DNA from: Ustilaginoidea virens
Taxonomy: Eukaryota > Ascomycota > Sordariomycetes > Hypocreales > Clavicipitaceae
Assembly (NCBI RefSeq): GCF_000687475.1
Contig: NC_057318.1
Location: 3,224,001 to 3,288,000, forward strand
Reading direction: 5' to 3'
Length of the DNA stretch: 64,000 nucleotides
Shown here: piece after piece, positions 33,350-46,849 of the stretch
Numbering within the stretch: the stretch's first letter is position 1
Layout of the letters: every line of letters starts with the position of its first letter
Made by a program: the position numbers and the translations under genes
The notes under the pieces: model-generated
Told to the model about the DNA's origin: nothing
What the model saw: only the letters and a program-made list of their open reading frames with translations
The model's database searches: none

Positions 33350-36300
33350 ATAAGATGAATCATGCCGATATGCCTTCTTATAAATTAACCCCTTCCGAAT
33401 GCCCTTACCGAACCGTAATTCTGCCTTTCTAGAAGAAGAACGCTATAGTGACTATACCTTCTGCGGAATCTTACCGGATACTAGCGCCTCCGGCCTATCA
33501 ATAGTAGGCCTAGGTTAAGCAAAGGCCCTAATGCGATTAATAAAGACCCTAACCATCAAGACAACTAATAAGAAGCATATAGTGAATTTCGGAGCAGGCT
33601 TTGCTATATCTTCTAGTATACTAAATATCCTAATGATATTTAGTAATATCCCCTTCTACGTTCTTAATAGTAGCACCCCCTTTCTCTATTCTATTACGGA
33701 TATAGATAGGATGGGCGTAAAGCTAGATAATATCGATAACCTATTAATCTAAAGGAATATTAAGGTCCTAATTATTAGGAAATGGGGATATCTATAGTGG
33801 ACTCTTAATGCCACAGATACTATAGCCTTCTATTTATTATTATAGGAAATCCATTAGCTTCATCGTCGATTTAGGCACCCCTTTATTAATAGGCTCACCA
33901 AATTGCTTCAGCGGGCTAGATATAATAATAATATTGACCGCAATATCATCGAGAGGATCACCTATATATGCTATTAATGCCAGATAAACGCAAAGTCACC
34001 TAGCCGATTTAAATTTATACTTAAGGATAACGATACCAGCCAATTCAACTACGAAATTATCGTTAATATCCTTCATATTAATAATCGGCCGGTATTATAT
34101 ATTATGGATGCTGCAACAAGCTTCCAGGCAGCTAGGTTCTTTAATCCATAAAGATAGAAGGCCCGAGATATTTGGAATGCCCTTAAAGAATGCTGGATTA
34201 ATACCTATCTTGGCCCGCCGGACTAGATAGTTCATAATGCTAGACCCAACTTCGCTTCTGCCGAATTCCATTATAATGCCTGGCTTCTATCTATTAATAT
34301 GGATGAAATTCCCGTAGAAGCCTATAATAGTATCGGCAAAGTCGAGAGATATTACGCCCTATTATGCAGAGCCTATACTATTATTAATAAAGAAGTAGGC
34401 GACCTATTAATAAGGGAATAAAAACTATAGCTAGCTATTAAAGCTATTAACGATTCCGCTGGACCCAACGGTCTAGTGCTTATATTATTAGTCTTTAAGG
34501 TATATCCTCGACTTACGGACGATTCACCCCCTAGCTTATTAGTATTATAACGCGCTTTAATATTACGAAAGGCTACTAATAAAGCTAGGAAATGCCTTGC
34601 TAAGCGATAAGTTCACAATACCCTTGCCTAATAGAACGGCCTAAATACGCGGCCTATCCACCGACTACCCCTATAATCCGATATATAGGTATAGCGAGAG
34701 AAAGGTAGATAGCACGGGCCGTACCGGCTAATCAGCCTCGAAGGTGAGACCTATATCGTGTAGATGCCATATAGCCCCGTTAAATTCCGGTTAACGGTCG
34801 TTAAGCCTTATAACTACAACCTTAATAATCCTACTGCCGATGATGCTAAAGATATTATCTATGCCGAAGGCCCGGCCCGCCCCGGCCGGCTAGAAGTCAG
34901 GATACCGGCTCCGGCTGCAGCTATACCTCCAGCCGCGATAATACCTACAGCCGAGACATTATCGATACCTACAGCCGTAATATATCTATCACTAGCCACT
35001 GGCTCTGATTAAGCCAGGCTACTATTACTATTACTAATAAAGGTGGTATCCGATGTTATAATCAATGAGGATTAAGAAGAAGCTCTCGTTAATGCTATAG
35101 CTTCTAATATCGTTATTAATGTCTCTTTCCTAACCGCGAAAGAGTAAGCCGACCTATAGCTTATTAGCTAATTACGCCGGGAAGGGAAGATTACAACCCC
35201 TAGAGCCCCTTTCGAATAGTCTAACCGTATAGAGATAGAAGCATTATAGGCCTGCGATGTATTCTGATTTATTACCTTTAATATCGGTAAATATAGAGCC
35301 TAATGCCTCTTTAACTTACGTATAGTATAAGAGATTAAGGGTAAAGGTATGGATACACTATACGAGAAGTCTAGGCTTATGATATAAGGTTATAGTAATG
35401 ACGAGAAGCAATTGATATTGACTCAGTCCCCTATAATCTAACGGGCTAGTTAACGGTTACTTATATTATTAGCACTATTACTATAATACTCTCACGGCTT
35501 ATTTCTCTGGATACGTGATATCACATAGGCTTATATGTAGTCATCCACTACCCTTAATCGGTCGATTATCGCTAAGCTACCTAAGCAAATAGCCCACTAA
35601 TACCCTAATAATACTATTATAGAAGTAGTGAAGCTACTATACGGAATAGCTGAGGCAGGCACCTACTAGTGGGCGATATACTTCCGGCACTATCGCGAGA
35701 AGTTGGGCATAACCATATCAACCTATAACCCCTGTTTGCTGATATCCGCCGGTAATAATGATACTAACCGTACTAGTGATACTGACTGTACTAGCGATAC
35801 TGACCGTACTGGCGATACCAATAATACTAATACATGCTTCGGTATCGTGGGTATGCAGACTAATAATACCCTCGGCCTAAATAACGATACCTTCTTCTAA
35901 TGGGAGGAATTGGAGCTTATTAAGGCAGGCTTTAACGCAAAGCCTAAAACGAGGCTATCGCTAACCATACCCCTAATATTCAATGGATGCATCCTAACGG
36001 CTGATAATAACGGTATAACCTTATGCCAGAAAGGGCAAAGTAAGAAGATTATAACCATCGATAAGAATGCGCCTACAGCCTAGCGTAATTATATCGAATA
36101 ATGCGCTTATGGCGCTTATGTGGCTACAGTCTGCCAGCCCAAGGCCTCTTTTGACCTGTCTACCGCGGCATAATACCAGCAACCTAGCCCTAAGGATATT
36201 GCGAGGTTAAATAAGCGCCTTTAATAGCAGCGTGATAACCAGGATTATGGCCTGCGGTATATCAATCTGACCTTTGCTATAGCTAAACTCTTTGTATTTA

Positions 36301-36840
36301 TTGACGGATCCTTTGCTAATAATAAAGATTTAAGCTCCTAGATTGGCTATATTATTATACTAGGGAATGAAGAGGATAATCCTATGGATAATGCTAATAC
36401 CTTCCTGCTGACCGGTAATATCGTCACTTATAGCTCTATAAAAAGTAAGCGTATAATATATAGTGCACTCGCTTCGGAGCTATATAGTATGGTATAAGGG
36501 GTCGATATCGCATATGCGATAGGCACAACCCTCAATATAATTACCAGTAGGCTGGGACTACTAAAGATTCCTACGGTGGTATGTATAGATTCTTTTTCGT
36601 TATACGAATGCCTTATTAAGCTAGGCACTATAAAAGAAAAGAGGCTTATAATAGATATTATGGCCTTGCGATAGTTATACGAGCGCTAGGAAATCTATGA
36701 GATTCGCTGGATTAATAGGAACGATAACCTCGCTGATGTAATAACTAAGGGAATGCTAAATAAAGCCTTTAAGACCTTCGTCGATTAAAATAGGGCTATT
36801 ATATATGTGGAAGGGTGGGTAAAGAGGCCGGTCAATATCT
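33350..36840 (+). pseudogene. A2 pol: protease, integrase, RT, RNase H
   Basis: Protease LPDTSASGL near 33470-33495, again DTS. Integrase: the first Asp is Asn (AAT 34065-34067), the second Asp is Asn (34236-34238), and the Glu of VERYY is kept near 34345. Linker open stretch 34764-35012. The RT catalytic pair reads GMQTNNTL near 35850-35875 (DD to NN). A run of repeated GATACT-type codons encodes Thr/Asp-rich repeats at 35745-35830. RNase H near 36290-36640 has several stops, while A1 is open there. Confidence 0.75.
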
Positions 36841-37142
36841 GATTGCATTTGGAAGGTATTGGTGATGTTATGGGTGGCAAGTGTGTGGATTTTCCTATAT
36901 TTAATGTTGTGTGCATTTGCTGCTTTTACTGTATTTACGGCTGCCCCTTTTTGCCCCTTTATTTTAGCTACGATATTCAACATACCGGCTGTACGGTATG
37001 AGCCTGTACAAGCCAGCCGCGCGGCGCGACAGCATTATCGGCGGTATAACCTGCTGAGACTGCGCTACACTTTTCTTTCTATGTGTGCGCTTTACATCCT
37101 AGCGATTCCGATGTTTGCTTCTATAAAAAGAGAAGCTGCTAG

Positions 37143-37483
37143 TGTCGGAATCGCTGTCGCAAGGTGCCTAATTGGGCACTAATTGGGCATATTGCGATGG
37201 ATGTGCCGCGCATACCCGTTGCGCATGATGTGGCCACTTTTGCCCCTGTGCCCCTGAGCCCGGTAGGGCACGCGGGCAGCCCGGCCCGACCGCGCCGATG
37301 CACGTGACCACGGCACGCATAAAAAGGCCATATCGTGTAATTACCCTCTTTTGCTTCCTTTCTTTCCTTTTAGATATTCAGTCATTAGTAAAGCAATTAA
37401 ATCCTTTACTTAGTGACCTCACGGTACATGATACTACGCGCGCGACCCTACGTATAACTAGGTACCCCGAGTTTATATCAATA
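37143..37483 (+). repeat. A2 3' LTR, 341 bp
   Basis: Begins TGTCGGAATCGC after AAAAAGAGAAGCTGCTAG, ends TATATCAATA, followed by TSD AAGTA. Confidence 0.93.
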
Positions 37484-37488
37484 AAGTA

Positions 37489-40145
37489 GGTAATTTTCAC
37501 TAAGCCCAGCTAGGCTTGCTCCCTAATATACCGGAATTTTAATAGCGTATGCTTAGTGCGAGCATGCTGATTAGGATCGTTAGAATTTGAAATAGAGCCC
37601 TAGTTATCGCAGTATAGCGGTATAGGGCATAAAATATCGATTTCTAGCTCCTTATAAAGGTTAGAAAGCCACTATACCTTACGGATAGTCTTAAGTAATG
37701 CATCAGATTCAGCTTCTAACGTAGATAGCACTACTAAAGAGGCTCGCTTAGAACGCTAGCTAATAGGACTACTATTAATAGTAGTAAGGAAGCCTCTAGT
37801 AGATTTAGAGGTTTCTTTACAGCCAGCAAAATCGCTATTAGAATAAGCGGTTATAATAGGCTGTTAATTGCTTTTAGTAAAGCAAATAGTAAGGTTCTCA
37901 GTGCCTTTAAGGTAACTAAAGCTGCCTTTTGCAGTATTTAAATGCATATTAGTTGCTTTCGATATAAACCGAGAAAGGTATTGGGTAGGAAATGCTAGGT
38001 CGGGCCTAGTTATTATTATAAGCTATATTATAGTGCCAGTTAGGCTCTGATAAAGGCTCTGATTAGTAGGGCTAAGGTCTTTTCTATTAGATTCATTTAG
38101 AATGCCTGGTTGAAGTGGAATAAGCTAAGGTTTAGTATCCTATAGGCCGAATTTAGCTAGGACCTCTACTATAAATTGGGCTTAGTATAGCCATAATAGA
38201 CCTTCCTTCCTATTTCGTATAATTTATACGCTTAGGAAGAAGGAAGCCGGACTATAGTCTTCTATAGCATAGACCTTATAAAATTTCCTTTTTAGCTGGT
38301 TAATATAAGTTATATTTGGACCAACTAATAGGCAATCGTTAATATAAGTGACGATAAAGGTACTGGTTTGCTTATTATAAAAGACGGCAGTATTAGTAGC
38401 TAAAGGTAAGAAGCTTTTACTAGAAATCAGGTCTTTTAGCCGGTATTGCTATTCGCGGGGTGCTTGTTTTAGCCCGTATAGGGCCTTTTTTAGTAAAATA
38501 GCTTGCTTAATAAAGGGATTAAAGCCGGCTTCTTTAAGTAAAGTTAGTAGCCATTATCGTTGAATATTAGACTAAAGCTTGCTATCGCTATTAGTTAGCA
38601 GTAAGCTGTCTATAAATTTAAGAAATCCGTTAGGAATATCTATATAAATGGTCTCAGAAAGCTCGCTATTTAGAAAGGCGCCTATAAAGTCGATTTGCTC
38701 TATTTCCCAGTTATTACTAGCAGCTAAGGCCAGTATAACCCTCTAGGTAGGTGGAATAGAGGTAGAAGCATAGGTATGCTAAAAGTCCTTTCTTTCGACT
38801 TGTATAAAGCCCTTTACTACTAATCTAGCCTTATATTTTATAGGCTGATTATTAGCATCCTTTTTAACCCGAAAAATAGGCTTATTGCGTATAATTTTCC
38901 TATCAATAGGAACGCTAGACTTAGGAATAAATTAGAAGACTTTAGTATCTAAAAGCTGCTCAAATTCCTTAAATAGTGCCTTTATCTAAAGGTCTTTTTC
39001 AGGGCTTTATAGCACATCCTTCCAGCTATTAGGCGTACCATTAGGGGCCTTTTTAGCTAGCTTACGCTTAGCTGCATAGCAGGAATCCTATATTAGGTGG
39101 TATAAATCCTAATTAGGGAATAAGTCGGTAGGGCTAGTAGGGTTAATAGGGCTAGCAGGTATAGCAGGGCTAGCAGGGCCAGTAGAGCCAGTAGGGCCAG
39201 CAAGGTCGGCAGGAGTAAGGCTAATAAGGATATCTATAAGGTCATCCTTTGCAGTAGCCGGGGACTATAGTATAGTACCTTCTGACTTAGAAAGGTAATC
39301 CATAGTAGCATTAGTATTAGTAATATTATCCGGGGTAGTATTAGTAATACTAATAAAATTAGTAGGGTCCGGCATGCTTTCTAAGTCATCCGGTATAGCA
39401 TTAATATTAGTAATACTAGTAAGGTTAGTAGGGTCAGGGATGCTTTCCAGGTCATCCAGTAAAATAGCAGGTTCTTTACTGCTAAATACCCCCTCTAAAC
39501 CTGTATTTTGCCCTCTGTGAAAGTCTCCTTCTAGGCCACTAGAAATAGGGCCTATTCCTTCATTTTAGTAGATAAAGGTAATAAAAGTTATTTTAGTAAC
39601 AACCTTCTTCTTTAGAAGGTAGACTAGGTAGGTATTATTACTTAGAGTGGTAAGGAGCCTATCAGGCTCGGTATAAGGCGCTAATTTGCGGCTTTTTATA
39701 CGCTTTTCGTGTGGTATAAGCACTTTAATAGCTGCTCCAATAGCCCTAAGGTTAATAAGGTTAGGGTAGTGCTCTGGTGTTATCTAGTTATAATCCTTTA
39801 GTAGCTCCTAATAGAGGCTAAAAGGTCTATTAGTAATAGCTGTTATATTTACTAGCATAATAACGCTAGTAATTATAGTAGACCAGAGGTTAGATGGTAG
39901 CCTTAACCAGGCCATAGTAGCACGTAGCCTATTAGCTATAACCCTAATAGAGCGCTTAGCTAGGCCGTTTTATTCGTAAATATAGGGGCAAAAGGTATTA
40001 AAAGCTATACCCTATTTAATAAGCCAATCACTAAGCATTTTGTGGATTTCATTTCCACTATTATAGTGGAATTCAATAGGCGTTTTACTATATCTGACCT
40101 ATAGGCTCTATATAAAGCTCTATAATGCTTTAAAAACAATAGTGC
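37489..40145 (-). pseudogene. C2 RNase H, reverse transcriptase and linker
   Basis: Minus-strand pol segment between A2 and C3, co-linear with C3 41120-43760. RNase H comes first (rightwards), then RT with the YIDD region near 38340 altered (GTTAATATAAG gives Ile-Asn), then repeats of the DDLESMPDPTN linker (39300-39470) and the integrase end. Heavily interrupted by stops; no open stretch above 60 codons. Confidence 0.75.
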
Positions 40146-40908
40146 TATTGCAATTCTAAAGGTCACTATAAAAGCAGAGCCTTACTAGCTAGCTAGATGG
40201 CACAAGACTGTCTGCGACCTGTGAACTAATCTTAGTATAAATACTAGATTTTTCACCAAGTCCTAAGACTATACAAGTGCTATAAAGCAGGGCAAGTGTA
40301 AAGGCAAGGCAAATATAAGATAACCAGAAACGCAGGGAAGGTGGGAGTTAAGAGGCATATAGTGCATTAACAGACTCGATTGTGCTACCCTTCTACTATC
40401 TAGAAAGAAGGGGGAAAGCTATCCTATATATACACGAAGGAGGGGTGGGCCCAGGCATCCAGGGAAGCCAGTAAGAGGGCTCCCTGTAATGCTCGCTATA
40501 ATACGTCAGCAACCCTGCTATATCCGACCTTTCCAACCACCCTAACCACCGCACTAGTAATTAGTCACCGCACTAGTAACTAGCCACCACGCTAGTGACT
40601 AACCACCACACTAGTGGACTAGCCACCACGCTAGTAGGCCACCACGCTAATTTAGCAATGCCACACCACACTAGTAGGCCGCCACCACGCTAGTAGGCAA
40701 CCACGCTAATTTAGCAATGCCACACCTTTTCAACAAGGCCTACCTTACTTGATATACAGTAAATAATCCACTGAAAATCCTTAAGGTAAAAGGCAAAGGC
40801 CTAAGGTAATACTACCATAAGTCCAAGAGGCGGTATAAGGGCCAGAAGGTTAGTAGGCTAGTAGGGTATAAGGCTAGCAGCCTAGTAGGCTATTATAGGA
40901 TTTTAACA
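40146..40908 (-). repeat. C3 3' LTR, 763 bp
   Basis: Same length as the C3 5' LTR; by eye the pair differs only by scattered transitions. Contains the ACCACGCTAGT repeat block near 40545-40720. Confidence 0.94.
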
Positions 40909-41119
40909 CCCCCTCTGATTAGCTACTGTAGTAGCAAGCTAATCGTGTAAAGGATAGGGAAAGAAAATGCAGTAAAAAGTGCTAAGGAAAAACATAGGAA
41001 AAACCTTAGTAAAAATATGTTAGTATAAGTTAGTAGGCCCTAAGACCTAGTAACTCGCGGAACCTAGTAAATTTAGGGCCTGGTAGTGGCTTCGTAAGAC
41101 TGTCAGCAGGCATACTATT

Positions 41120-42740
41120 AGTAGGTAAGTAGGTAATTTTAACTAAGCCCAGCTAGGCTTGCTCCCTAATATACCGGAATTTTAATAGCGTATGCTTAGT
41201 GCGAGTATGCTGATTAGGGTCGTTAGAATTCGAAATGGAGCCCTGGTTATCGCAGTATAGCGGTATAGGGCGTATAATATCAATTTCCAGCTCCTTATAA
41301 AGGTTGGAAAGCTATTGTACTTTACGGATAGTCTCAAGTAATGCATTAGATTCAGCTTCTCAAGTAGATAGCACTACTAAAGAGGCTCGCTTAGAACGCC
41401 AGCTAATAGGACCACTATTAATAGTAGTTAAGAAGCCTCTAGTAGATTTAGAGGTTTCTTTATAGCCAGCAAAATCGCTATCAGAATAAGCGGTTATAAT
41501 AGGCTGTTGGTTGCTTTTAGTAATACTAAAGCAAATAGCTAGGTTCTTAGTGCCTTTAAGGTAGCTAAAGCTTCCTTTCGCAGTATTTAGATGTATATTA
41601 GTTGCCTTGGATATAAACCGAGAAAGGTATTAGGTAGGGAATACTAGGTCGGGTCTAGTCATCATTATAAGCCATATTATAGTGCCAGTAAGACTCTGAT
41701 AAAGGCTTTGATTAGTGGAGCTAAGATTTTTTCTACTAAATTCATTTAGAATCCTTAGTTGAAGTGGAATAAGCTAAGGTTTAGTATCCTATAAGCCGAA
41801 TTTAGCTAGAACCTCTGCTATAAATTAGGCTTAGTATAGCCACAATAGACCTTCCTTCTTATTTCGTATAATCTGTACACCTAGGAAGAAGGAAGCCAGA
41901 CCGTAGTCTTTTATAGCATAGACCTTATGCAATTTCCTTTTTAGCTAGTTAATATAAGTTATATTTAGACCAACTAATAGGCAATCGTCAATATAAGTAA
42001 CGATAAAGGTGCTGGTTTGCTTATTATAAAAGACGGCAGCATTAGAGGCTAAAGGTAAGAAGCCTTCACTAGAAATCAGGTCTTTTAGCCGGTGTTGCCA
42101 TTCGCAGGATGCTTATTTTAGTCCGTATAGGGCCTTCTTTAATAAAATAGCTTGCTTTATAGAAGGGTCAAAGCCAGCTTCTTTAAGTAAAGTTAGTAGC
42201 CGTTAGCGCTATATATTAGACCAAAGCTTGCTATTAGTTAGTAAACTTTCTATAAATTTAAGGAATCCATCAGGAATATCTATATAAATAGTCTCAGAAA
42301 GTTCGCTATTTAGAAAAGCGCCTATAAAGTCAATTTGCTCTATTTCCCAGTTATTACTAGCAGCTAAAGCCAGTATAACCCTCTAGGTAGGTGGGATAGA
42401 GGTAGAAGCATAGGTATGCTGAAAGTCCTTTCCTTCGACTTGCATAAAACCCTTGATAACTAATCTAGCCTTATATTTTATAGGCTAATTATTAGCATCC
42501 TTTTTAACCCGAAAAATAGGCCTATTGCGTATAATTTTCCTATCAATAGGAACGCTAGACTTAGGAATAAATTAGAAGACTTTAGTATCTAATAACTACT
42601 CAAATTCCTTAAATAAGGCCTTTATCCAAAGGTCTTTTTCATGGCTTTGTAGTACATCCTTCCAGCTATTTAGTATGCCATCATCATTTTTAGCAAGCTT
42701 ACGCTTCGCTTTATAGCAGGAATCCTATATTAGGTAGTAT
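41120..42740 (-). pseudogene. C3 RNase H and reverse transcriptase
   Basis: Co-linear with C1 RT and B1 RT/RNase H. The RNase H C-terminal block reads near 41130-41330. The RT active-site region near 41985 reads YIDD on the minus strand (plus GTCAATATAAG). An AFLNSELSET-type block lies near 42300-42325 and a KYKARLV-like block near 42465. Stops remain, so no full chain can be made. Confidence 0.75.
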
Positions 42741-42745
42741 AAATC

Positions 42746-44584
42746 CTAATTAGGGAATAAGTCGGTAGGGCTAGTAGGGTTAGTAGGGCCCGCAGGTATA
42801 ACAGGGCCAGCAGGGCCAGTAGGGCCAGTAAGGTCGGCAGGAGTAAGGCTGGTAAGGATATCTATAAGGTCATCCTTTACAGTAGCTAGGGACTGAATTA
42901 TAGGGGTAGTATTAATATTAATAATACCAGGGACGCTTTTAAGGTCATCCAGTATAACATTATTATTAGTAATGTTAGTAGGGTCCGGCATGCTTTCCAG
43001 GTCATCCGGTATAGCATTAGTATTAGTAATGCTAGTAAGGTTAGTAGAGTTAGTAGGGTTAGGAATGTTTTCTAGGTCATCTAGTAAAATAGCAGGTTCT
43101 CTGCTAGATACCCCCTCTAAACCTATATTTTGCCCTCTATGAAAGTCTCCTTCTAGACCACTAGAAATAGGGCCTATACCTTTATTTTGGTGAATAAAGG
43201 TAATAAAGGTTGTTTTGGTAACAACCTTCTTCTTTAGAAGGTAGACCAAGTAGGTATTATTACCTAGAGTGGTAAGGAGCCTACCAGGCTCGGTATGGGG
43301 CGCTAATTTGCGGCTCTTTACACGCTTTTCGTGTGGTATAAGCACTTCAATAGCTGCTCTAATAGCCCTAAGGTTAATAAGATCAGGGTAGTGCTCTGGT
43401 ATTATCTGGTTATAATCCTTTAATAGCTCCTGATAGGGGCTAGAAGGTCTGTTAGTAACTGCTGTTATATTTACTAGCATAATAACGCCAGTAATTATAG
43501 CGGACCAGAGGTTAGATGGTAGCCTTGACCAGGCCATAGTAGCACGTAGTCTATCAGCTATAACCCTAATGGACCGCTCAGCTAGGCCGTTTTGTTCGTG
43601 AATATAGGGGCAAGATGTATTAAAAGTTATGCCCTGTTCGACAAGCTAATTATTAAGCATTTTGTTGATTTTATTTCCACCATCATAGTGGAATTCAATA
43701 GGCGTTTTGCTATATCTGACCTGTAGGCTCTGTATAAAGCTCTGTAATGCTTTAAATACAACAGTGCCTTCCCTATTAGGTAGTAAGTAAAGCCAGCGGA
43801 ATCGGGATTTTCTGTCTATTAATATAAGGGCAACAGGTCGTTTGTTATATGGCATAGGTGATATAGCAAAAGTATCACCTTTTATAATATCCAGGCATTT
43901 AGCTGGATTAGGTATCGCATCCTTAGAAGGTCTTCTAACCTTCTTAGCCTGGATACAGGCTAGGTAGCGAAAATCAGCATCTTTAACCTTATTAAGGTTA
44001 GGTAGACCAGGAGTATTAGCACAGGTCTTTTTAAGTAGCTGAATACCTATATGCCCTAGCCGTACATGCCAAATGCCGGCTAATTATAATAGCTTTTGAT
44101 ATTTTGTATCAGCAGCTATAGGGGCAGGAGTAGGGCTAGTAGCCACTACAGGATTTTCGCTAGGTATAATAGCGGAAGGTTGGGTGGTAGGGCTAATAGC
44201 CTCTACAGGTTCCTTACTAGTCGTAATAGTAGGAACATCGCTAGTTGTGGTAGCGGGCTGGTTAGTAGTAGGGCTAGTAGTCTCTACAGGTTCCTTACTA
44301 GTCGCAGTAGTAGGAACGGGGGTAATAGTAGTAACCTCAGGATTACTATAATCAGCAGGGTTAGTAGGGCTGGGGACCTTTACTGTTATACTATTAGTAA
44401 CAGTATAATAGCTATAAGGTTGATGTAGTAGTGGTGTGTCTATTCCTTTCTGTGGAAGGAAAAAGCCGTATTTATCAAAGTTAAAAATGCCGATGCATTT
44501 ACGGCTTGCTGACCAAAGCTGATTTTTAATTAGTACCCCTTTAGCAGCATAATGCTTTACACCGCTAATAATGTTAATATCCAA
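42746..44584 (-). pseudogene. C3 protease end, linker and integrase with intact D-D-E
   Basis: Three open stretches (44084-44584, 43646-43855, 42746-43537) cover the protease C-terminus, a Thr/Pro-rich linker of repeated TTSKEPVEAxSPTT-type units, the integrase core and the second linker. Catalytic codons are intact: Asp 43874-43876 (GDTF), Asp 43682-43684 (FHYDGG) and Glu 43577-43579 (NGLAERS), with 64 and 35 codon spacing. One zinc-site Cys reads Tyr. Few stops separate the pieces, so this copy decayed least. Confidence 0.8.
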
Positions 44585-46066
44585 GGCAGGAATATATAGT
44601 GCATTCTTGAGCTCTATAATACCCCATTTTGTAGGATTAATGCCCTATAGCACAGTAAATCGTGCTGTACCCTAACCAGTAGGGGAAATAGGGCCACCAC
44701 CAGTAGTAATTACAGGCTTATCATCCTTCTCAAAGTGGTGAAAAGTGGTGAAATACTTCTTATCATTAACAATATAACAAGTAGAGCCTATATCGTAAAG
44801 GAGGGCATCCTTAGGAGTCCTACCGCCTGATTTAGCACTATAGCTTATAGCTAAGGGCTGGTTATCAGTAGATATAGTAGAAGAAGAATAAGATATATTA
44901 GTATCCTGGGTATTATAGTTGCCTATAATAAAGGCCTTAATATCTTACTGATTGCTATTAGAGTCCTATTTCTTCTTCTGTTGCTGCTTCTTTTTCCTAT
45001 TATTAGTAGAATTATTCTTGCTATTATTAGTAGAAGCGGCATTAGTAGACCCTTTCTTAGGGTCCTTAGAAGCCTTAAGCTGCTTAGGGTTATTAGCAGC
45101 CACCTTAGAAGACCCTTTAGAACGCTATTCTTCTAGTAGGTCAACTATAAAATACTAGAGGTTAAATTTGCTGCTGTTAATAACACCTTGGGCGCTATAA
45201 GCCCTAATCATAGAGCGTTAGCGTTCCATCCAGCGGGTAAATACCCCCTCTACAGCCCAAAGATACTAGTTTACTTAGTCGAAAGAGTCGATCTTAGAAC
45301 CTAGGATTCTAAGGCGAGAAATATAGCTATTAAATTCGCTATTAAAAGCCTCTAAAGTGCCTTTATAACCGGTAAGTATAAGGGTGTGAAAGGTAGGGTA
45401 TAAGTGTGCCCGCTATACTTCTGGTAAATAGCAATACTAGGCCACTAGCAAAAGGTAAGCTTCCTCTGGGTCATTACACCAGTCTATAGCCTCTACAGCT
45501 TCTTCACCATAGCTATTCTTTAGCATTAGTAGTAAAAGTGCCTGCTCAGACTCATTAAAATGCCTTACTATAGAGGGGTCGTTAACAAAATTTGCTATTT
45601 TAAAGGCCCTAAGTTGTATTATAAGGGCCTGCTTCCACTGGTCGAAATTATAGGGGCTTTTTAGCTTCTGAGACTCTTTAAAGCGGTTGGCAGTCTTAGC
45701 TAATTCCTTAATAGCCCTATCACTAATTTGGTTGGTAATAGTTATTAGTGGCATTATATAAATAGGCTCTTTACCCTTATATTTTATAGGAGTAGAAGGT
45801 TAGTCGATTTCTATAACGTCAGCTTCACTATCATCATCTTTAGTGGTAGTCTTAGTGGAAGGTCCAGCTTCAGTGGCTTTAGTAGGCTTCTTATTAGTAG
45901 CCTAGGTAGCCTGTGTGTCGTTATTTTGCCTACTAACTAGGCCCTATATAAGGTCAGTTAGTATATTCATCTGGGATTTCATATCATCCATATCTAGCTG
46001 TAGCTGTATATTAGTATCAACTTTAGTATCGGATTCAGAGACCTTATAGGATCCTGACTCTGCCAT
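44585..46066 (-). pseudogene. C3 gag and protease start
   Basis: ATG on the minus strand at 46066 (MAESGS) starts gag. A 105-codon open stretch at 45437-45754 holds ITNQISDRAIKELAKTAN, FDQWKQALIIQLRAF and WCNDPEEAYLLLVA. The Lys/Gln/Asn-rich tail is at 44940-45120. The protease active site lies near 44790; its DTG reads DIGS on the minus strand (plus GAGCCTATATC), a Thr-to-Ile change typical of C-to-T. Confidence 0.72.
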
Positions 46067-46334
46067 AGTGGGCAAAAAGGGTTTAAAAATCCGTTGAAAA
46101 ATAGTGCCGATAGTTATAAAAACAGAGGAATAACTAGCTAAATAGCTAGCAAAATAGTCGAATAACTGGTAAAGTAGCCGAGTAACTAGCTAGACAGCTA
46201 GTAAATATAGTGGCTAATAGCCTACTATAAAAGGTAACCGCAGAATATAGCGGCAGGTCTCAATATAAAAAAGCACGGATGCCGTAGGCGTTGTGCAAGT
46301 CCGTATTATAGCATTGGTATTCAAGGTGCTTATA

Positions 46335-46452
46335 TGGTGCCGTAATATGAAGGTGCCGTAAGTGCCGTAGGTGCCGTAGGTGCCGTAGGTGCCGTAGGTG
46401 CCGTGGGTGCTATAGGTGCCGTAATATAAAAGGTGCCGTAAATGCCGTACCA
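46335..46452 (-). repeat. GGTGCCGTA tandem repeat in the C3 leader
   Basis: About ten near-identical units of GGTGCCGTA in the leader between 5' LTR and gag, six or so in uninterrupted 9-bp phase at 46352-46400. Counterparts: C1 about 21350-21460 (inverted), C2 50144-50262, C4 57473-57555. Confidence 0.85.
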
Positions 46453-46849
46453 AAAGTGCTATAAGTGGAAGAGTATAACAGGTGCCGTATAGTATAGTAG
46501 GTGTCGTACACTAGGTGCAAAGGTATTATACAGTGGTATAGTATGGTAGATATCACACTATAAAATCCGTAGGTGCCGTAGGTTACGCCGAAAATAACGT
46601 AGGGTTACGCTAAAAGTGCCGTGAGATTACGCCATAAATTGCCATTAGGTACGCCATTAATTGCCGCAGGGTAATACCGTAGGTAATAAGGGTAAGCCAA
46701 AGGTAATAATAGGTAAGCCAAAATTAATAAGGGTAAGCCGAAGATACTAAAGGATAGCTATATTAGTAGTACTAATAAGCAAAAGAGACCAAGGGGTGAA
46801 TACAAAAAAGTAAGGTTAAAACAAAGAAGTAAAACCCAGGCTCATAACC

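Larger units (their letters stand above)
30198..37483 (+). mobile_element. Ty1/copia element A2, complete, inserted in C2
   Basis: 7286 bp with 341-bp LTRs (30198-30538, 37143-37483) and perfect TSD AAGTA (30193-30197, 37484-37488). Same family as A1 but with no B insertion, so it shows the empty site of B1 (31200-31250). It is more decayed than A1. Confidence 0.95.
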
